In this document: positions 7,307 through 10,056 of the stretch, piece after piece
Position numbering within the stretch: position 1 is the stretch's first letter
Layout of the letters: each line of letters starts with the position of its first letter
Source of the DNA: Glaciimonas sp.
GTDB lineage: Bacteria; Pseudomonadota; Gammaproteobacteria; Burkholderiales; Burkholderiaceae
Direction of reading: 5' to 3'
Assembly (NCBI GenBank): GCA_014377145.1
Contig: JACMQE010000179.1
Location: forward strand, 1-10,056
DNA: 10,056 bases
Notes under the pieces: generated by a model
What the model saw: the letters and a program-made list of their open reading frames with translations, nothing else
What the model was told of the DNA's origin: nothing
Database searches by the model: none
Made by a program: the position numbers and the translations under genes

Positions 7307-7815
7307 TTGGATTGTGTGTGGGCGAATCAATTCGCACAGGGTGATCTAAGTGAATACGTGATTCATCTTGGCCAAGAAGACTGCTCGACGCGTCTTTTTA
7401 GCGTACTTATCAAAGCTGTCCACAGAAAGAATCGTTTGCTTCATCGTTTTTACCAATGTTCAGTTGCTATACCTCGTTTAACGCTTGATGGGTCCTATGT
7501 GTTTACTTAATCAGAGATGCCTTAAGAATAAAGGTTGAACATCGCCCAGTCGTTGTCACTGCTCATCACTTCCGTCAATATTTGTTAGTCGCGTTTGAAA
7601 GCATCATTGCGCTCCAAACAAAGGGATATTTTTCGGAAGTAAGCGTTGGCCTCTTAAATTATTATCGTGAGCAAAACATGATCTCTTAAAAAATAATCGG
7701 AGCGCACGTCGTCCTCCCGATTCTTGCCGCGCTGAAAGAACGTTATACCTATGGGAAAATTTGTGACTCACAGTACATCCCGCTTCTAAAAGTTGCGCCT
7801 TTCGATCAAACCTAA
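7307..7815 (+). pseudogene. Coding-like remnant, unknown protein
   Basis: Two frames look protein-like in succession. Bases 7307-7510 (TTG start) encode 67 residues ending LTLDGSYVFT. From about 7489 another frame takes over and gives a well-composed stretch (VEHRPVVVTAHHFRQYLLVA, then a segment ending NYYREQNMIS) to a TAA at 7687-7689; past that stop the same frame stays coherent (IIGAHVVLPILAALKERY) to TAA 7813. This suggests a gene broken by a frameshift and a nonsense mutation. I do not recognise the family, and no ribosome site or start supports present expression. Confidence 0.3.
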
Positions 7816-8194
7816 ACTTCAAAAAACAACCCATCGCTATCAAGTCCCGTCATTAAATGTGCGCCTTGCACAAGCGATAAATGTGCCACTGGATAAGACT
7901 GCATTTAGATCTGATTCGCTCAACGATGTGTTGCAGGAAGGACGTAAATATCAGCTAGATAGCAACGCTCACGGAATGCAAAGGCGACATCATATCGGAC
8001 CACAGGTGAAAGGACCACAAACGACACATCTTGCAGCACTTATTTTTCATACTTGCATGCGCCGATGCACAATCTTACCTACATCGCACCCTGTTTCTTC
8101 GACCTGGATTGCAGCACTGCAAGATGCCTACCTGCCGTCGACTGATATCGTGCTGTGCCACTTACAAGCCGGTCAGCACCAATCCGGCCTCTAA
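7793..8194 (+). pseudogene. Possible further coding remnant (133 codons)
   Basis: An open frame from TTG 7793 with two fairly protein-like parts, around LNVRLAQAINVPLDKTAF and around SSTWIAALQDAYLPSTDIVL, joined by less convincing sequence rich in His, Arg and Gln. No family is recognised and no ribosome site is seen. A third frame seems to continue the coding style from about 8190 (SPTVDLGGVKEVVSKLRPV at about 8219-8275). It may be the 5' part of the broken large gene to the right or a separate relic. Confidence 0.22.
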
Positions 8195-8529
8195 AAATAC
8201 AGAATCAGTGAAGCCAAGTCCAACTGTTGACTTAGGTGGGGTAAAAGAAGTGGTTAGCAAGCTACGACCTGTGAATGTAGGACATATCGGCATATGTAGA
8301 AAATACGAACGAACAACTACGCAAGTTTTCCGCAAGATGGGCTCGGAACCTCGCTATGGTGATGGTAAATAATCCGCTAAATTTCATTTTTAAAAAACGT
8401 GTCGTAAGCGACACCAGCACGCGGCTACAGCGTCCCTGAACCAACAATACTTTTCCGATCAGAAAATCTTAAATAAACATGGGTGAAACCGCCAAGTAAT
8501 CTGTTACGAACACTACTGTACTAGCTGCG

Positions 8530-9129
8530 ATGTTGTATTCTGAGGCAGTTTCCACATCTATTTCTCACCAATCACGCCTGATTTCCAAGAACGATTTGAT
8601 ACCCCAGCCGGATAAATTATTGCAAGGTTTGTATCAATATTTACCCGATGAAAACTGGAGTAGGGCCGATTTACAGCAATCCACTAAAGTGTTGACGCTA
8701 TTGTATTTGGTGCTAATGCCTGCGAATAGGCTAACACAGAAAGAAAAATCGTTCATGCCGACCGCTATGGTGATGTTCGACCAGAAAGAATGCAATCTTT
8801 TGATGCGACATCTAATGTGGAATATCGATTTTTATGAAGGTACCCACGATCAACCAATTGATTTAACCTTTCAACAAAAAACGCTTGCGATATTACTGCG
8901 CACGATTATCACGCCGGCTGGTCGTCAAGAACCTTATTCCCTCGGTGGTTATTTTTTCCGTGATGCGGCTAAACTAAGGTTGACCATCAGTGCCGTAAAA
9001 AAGGTTTTTTACATCAAATTTATCTCAGAAATAGGGGGCTGGAACCGGTGGCTGCAGAATGGGTTGCCTCTGAAATTCTTCGGCTTTATGAGCCCACTCT
9101 TGTGCACACCGATACCTCCGAAGACATGA
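8530..9129 (+). CDS. Open segment of the broken large gene (199 codons)
   Basis: The longest open stretch of the first half of the decayed gene, starting at ATG 8530 without a ribosome site. Up to about residue 157 the sequence is coherent: helical, with QPDKLLQGLYQYLPDENW near the start, a leucine-rich LTLLYLVLMPANRL (about 53-66) and TLAILLRTIITPAGRQEP (about 118-135). After the A-run at 8997-9002 the frame gives unlikely sequence ending in SPLLCTPIPPKT, while another frame carries the true continuation. The last 42 or so residues are thus a frameshift tail. An automatic pipeline would call this a hypothetical protein; a working product is unlikely. No signal peptide or membrane segment is evident. 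Confidence 0.45.
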   Translation: MLYSEAVSTSISHQSRLISKNDLIPQPDKLLQGLYQYLPDENWSRADLQQSTKVLTLLYLVLMPANRLTQKEKSFMPTAMVMFDQKECNLLMRHLMWNIDFYEGTHDQPIDLTFQQKTLAILLRTIITPAGRQEPYSLGGYFFRDAAKLRLTISAVKKVFYIKFISEIGGWNRWLQNGLPLKFFGFMSPLLCTPIPPKT

Positions 9130-9298
9130 TTTACGGCTGATATAGCTTGGACCCAACTTCAAGTCGATATAAACACAGTAGATGCACTTAACGTGAATCC
9201 GTGGCATCACACAGGCAGGTACTGAACAAAATGCGACGCTTATTACAGAGGATAATGACGACTGGAAAAGTCTGACAGCATCCCAAATCTACGGCGCT

Positions 9299-9979
9299 TT
9301 GCGCTATGCCGATGCGAATAGTGAGATCGATTTGTTGACCCTTTCAGCACGAGAGGTCGCATCAACGTCGACGATTTTTACCGCTTTGCGATATTACCAG
9401 GCGATCGATCGTGCCGTACTGGTGGTGGAGTTCAAACGATGGACCGATGCTTTCGATCTTTTGCATAGCAAGCCAGCTACGCGTGCCCAGATTGCCCACA
9501 AAATTTTGCGAAAAGCAGGTATTCCACCCGACGAAGAATGTACGCTCTGGCATGTCGACTATGACTATGGTCATGAGTCATGTCTTGGCAAGCACAGGGC
9601 AATCGATTTCTACCTTGGACAATGTACTCCCGCACTGAATGGCGTATTGCAGCGTCGGTATAAAAACTTTCCCCTCATTTCCGAGCTGGACGCACAGTTC
9701 GAAGAATATTTTAAGAATTATGCTGACAATGTAGTGGCTGCCTGGACCCGCTTAATGCGTATATCGATCAATGTGTTGAACGGTACTGAACACAGTTTTA
9801 ATAACGCGACGCAGATGGAGATTATTGCACCAACTCTGATGTTGAATCTTATAGATCCGCCCACACTGGGTTTCATGACAATTAGTCCCGATGTGGTTGC
9901 ACGGATACCCCGCTGTGAGAAGAAAATATGCAACCAGTCGAATACAAACCAGACCAAGCCGGAATGTTCCTTAAGATAA
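9299..9979 (+). CDS. Open segment of the broken large gene (226 codons)
   Basis: An open frame with a nominal TTG start at 9299, but the same frame is coherent from about 9209 (TQAGTEQNATLITEDNDDW), so 9299 is not a real start. Contents: a helical region (VASTSTIFTALRYYQAIDRA), the segment RAQIAHKILRKAGIPPDE, a charged WHVDYDYGHES, then a RAIDFYLGQC block and FPLISELDAQFEEYF, resembling the corresponding region of large toxin-like proteins. The last 20 or so residues (from CEKKICNQSN) look unlike the rest, consistent with loss of the original 3' part next to the insertion-sequence fragment. No catalytic site can be named. Probably not expressed as a functional protein. Confidence 0.45.
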   Translation: MRYADANSEIDLLTLSAREVASTSTIFTALRYYQAIDRAVLVVEFKRWTDAFDLLHSKPATRAQIAHKILRKAGIPPDEECTLWHVDYDYGHESCLGKHRAIDFYLGQCTPALNGVLQRRYKNFPLISELDAQFEEYFKNYADNVVAAWTRLMRISINVLNGTEHSFNNATQMEIIAPTLMLNLIDPPTLGFMTISPDVVARIPRCEKKICNQSNTNQTKPECSLR

Positions 9980-10056
9980 CCACAGCATAGAGCAAGAATT
10001 AAAACAACTCAAATTGGACAATGACTTATTAAAAAAAGCTTCAGCCTTCTTTGCCC
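9975..10056 (+). mobile_element. IS3-family transposase OrfA fragment (runs off the window)
   Basis: From a TAA at 9972-9974 the frame reads HSIEQELKQLKLDNDLLKKA followed by SAFFA. This matches the C-terminal leucine-zipper end of IS3-family OrfA proteins, which typically close with 'L..EN..LKKA.AFFA'. The N-terminal helix-turn-helix part is not found upstream, so the element is 5'-truncated or itself decayed; the rest lies beyond the window. A run of seven A residues (10031-10037) sits in the right phase for -1 slippage into an OrfB frame. Confidence 0.6.

Larger units (their letters stand above)
8302..9979 (+). pseudogene. Broken large gene, resembling giant dermonecrotic-toxin-like (DUF6543-type) proteins
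   Basis: Coherent protein sequence can be followed across frames: 8302-8442 (LRKFSARWARNLAMVMVNN), 8530 to about 9000, about 8997-9137 (GLEPVAAEWVASEILRLYEP, then HTDTSEDMIYG), about 9136-9210 (DIAWTQLQV, VDALNVNPWH) and 9197-9979. Joined, this gives a continuous chain of over 450 residues from 8530. From memory, the order 'HL..L.P.AA..A...L.P.LV.D....M.YG...W.....' followed by an 'IDFYL' block and a 'F....LDAQFEEYF' block is that of very large toxin-like proteins of Pseudomonas and Burkholderiales annotated with dermonecrotic-toxin/DUF6543 domains. The family call is inference; the frame changes are directly visible. The 3' part is lost near an IS3 fragment. Confidence 0.5.

Noticed and set aside
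8109..8122. Short palindrome TTGCAG-CA-CTGCAA
   Set aside because: Too short to be meaningful on its own and inside coding-like sequence; no regulator context.
8391..8414. Hairpin GTGTCG-TAAG-CGACAC with a T-run on the minus strand, like a minus-strand terminator
   Set aside because: The stem is only six pairs and there is no minus-strand gene it could end; it also lies within the decayed coding zone.
9362..9957. Minus-strand frames at 9362-9574 and 9718-9957
   Set aside because: They are antisense to the coherent plus-strand toxin-like frame and show no domain features.
1..10056. CRISPR array, tRNA or rRNA genes
   Set aside because: No regularly spaced direct repeats, cloverleaf-type sequences or rRNA-like segments were seen on either strand.

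Overview
The window looks like a chromosomal piece of a betaproteobacterium, most likely Burkholderiales and close to Oxalobacteraceae. The basis is the gene order (2-oxoglutarate dehydrogenase E2, dihydrolipoamide dehydrogenase, then the zapE ATPase) and the character of the proteins, including the PAPGGTCTNVGCIPSK redox site of the E3. Base composition is moderate, not the high GC of free-living Burkholderia. Two zones of decay suggest a genome undergoing reductive or mobile-element-driven change. The genus cannot be fixed from the sequence alone.

Left part (1-2282): the 3' end of odhB (E2) and a complete lpdA (E3), two subunits of the TCA-cycle 2-oxoglutarate dehydrogenase complex. They are separated by an unusually long 267-base gap that holds an inverted repeat. 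A short glycine-rich ORF of doubtful status and a good intrinsic terminator close the unit.

Middle part (2283-7150): zapE (division-linked AAA-type ATPase), an exported lysine/glutamate-rich protein whose C-terminus has been cut off by mutation (its old reading frame is still legible downstream), a small YdcH/DUF465-type protein, and a long DinG/YoaA-type iron-sulfur DNA helicase. All are on the plus strand. Between the YdcH gene and the helicase lies a roughly 100-base near-perfect palindrome that looks like a miniature transposable element. One of its ends is related to a sequence just downstream of the helicase.

Right part (7151-10056): about 2.9 kb with no intact gene. It contains coding-like pieces in changing frames. 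The clearest set, about 8302-9979, can be joined through at least three frameshifts into one protein resembling, from memory, the very large toxin-like proteins of Pseudomonas/Burkholderiales (the dermonecrotic-toxin/DUF6543 type of architecture). Its 3' side is cut near an IS3-family transposase fragment that runs off the window. No CRISPR array, tRNA, rRNA or convincing intact novel system was seen. The most interesting signals are the decayed giant-protein gene and the palindromic element.
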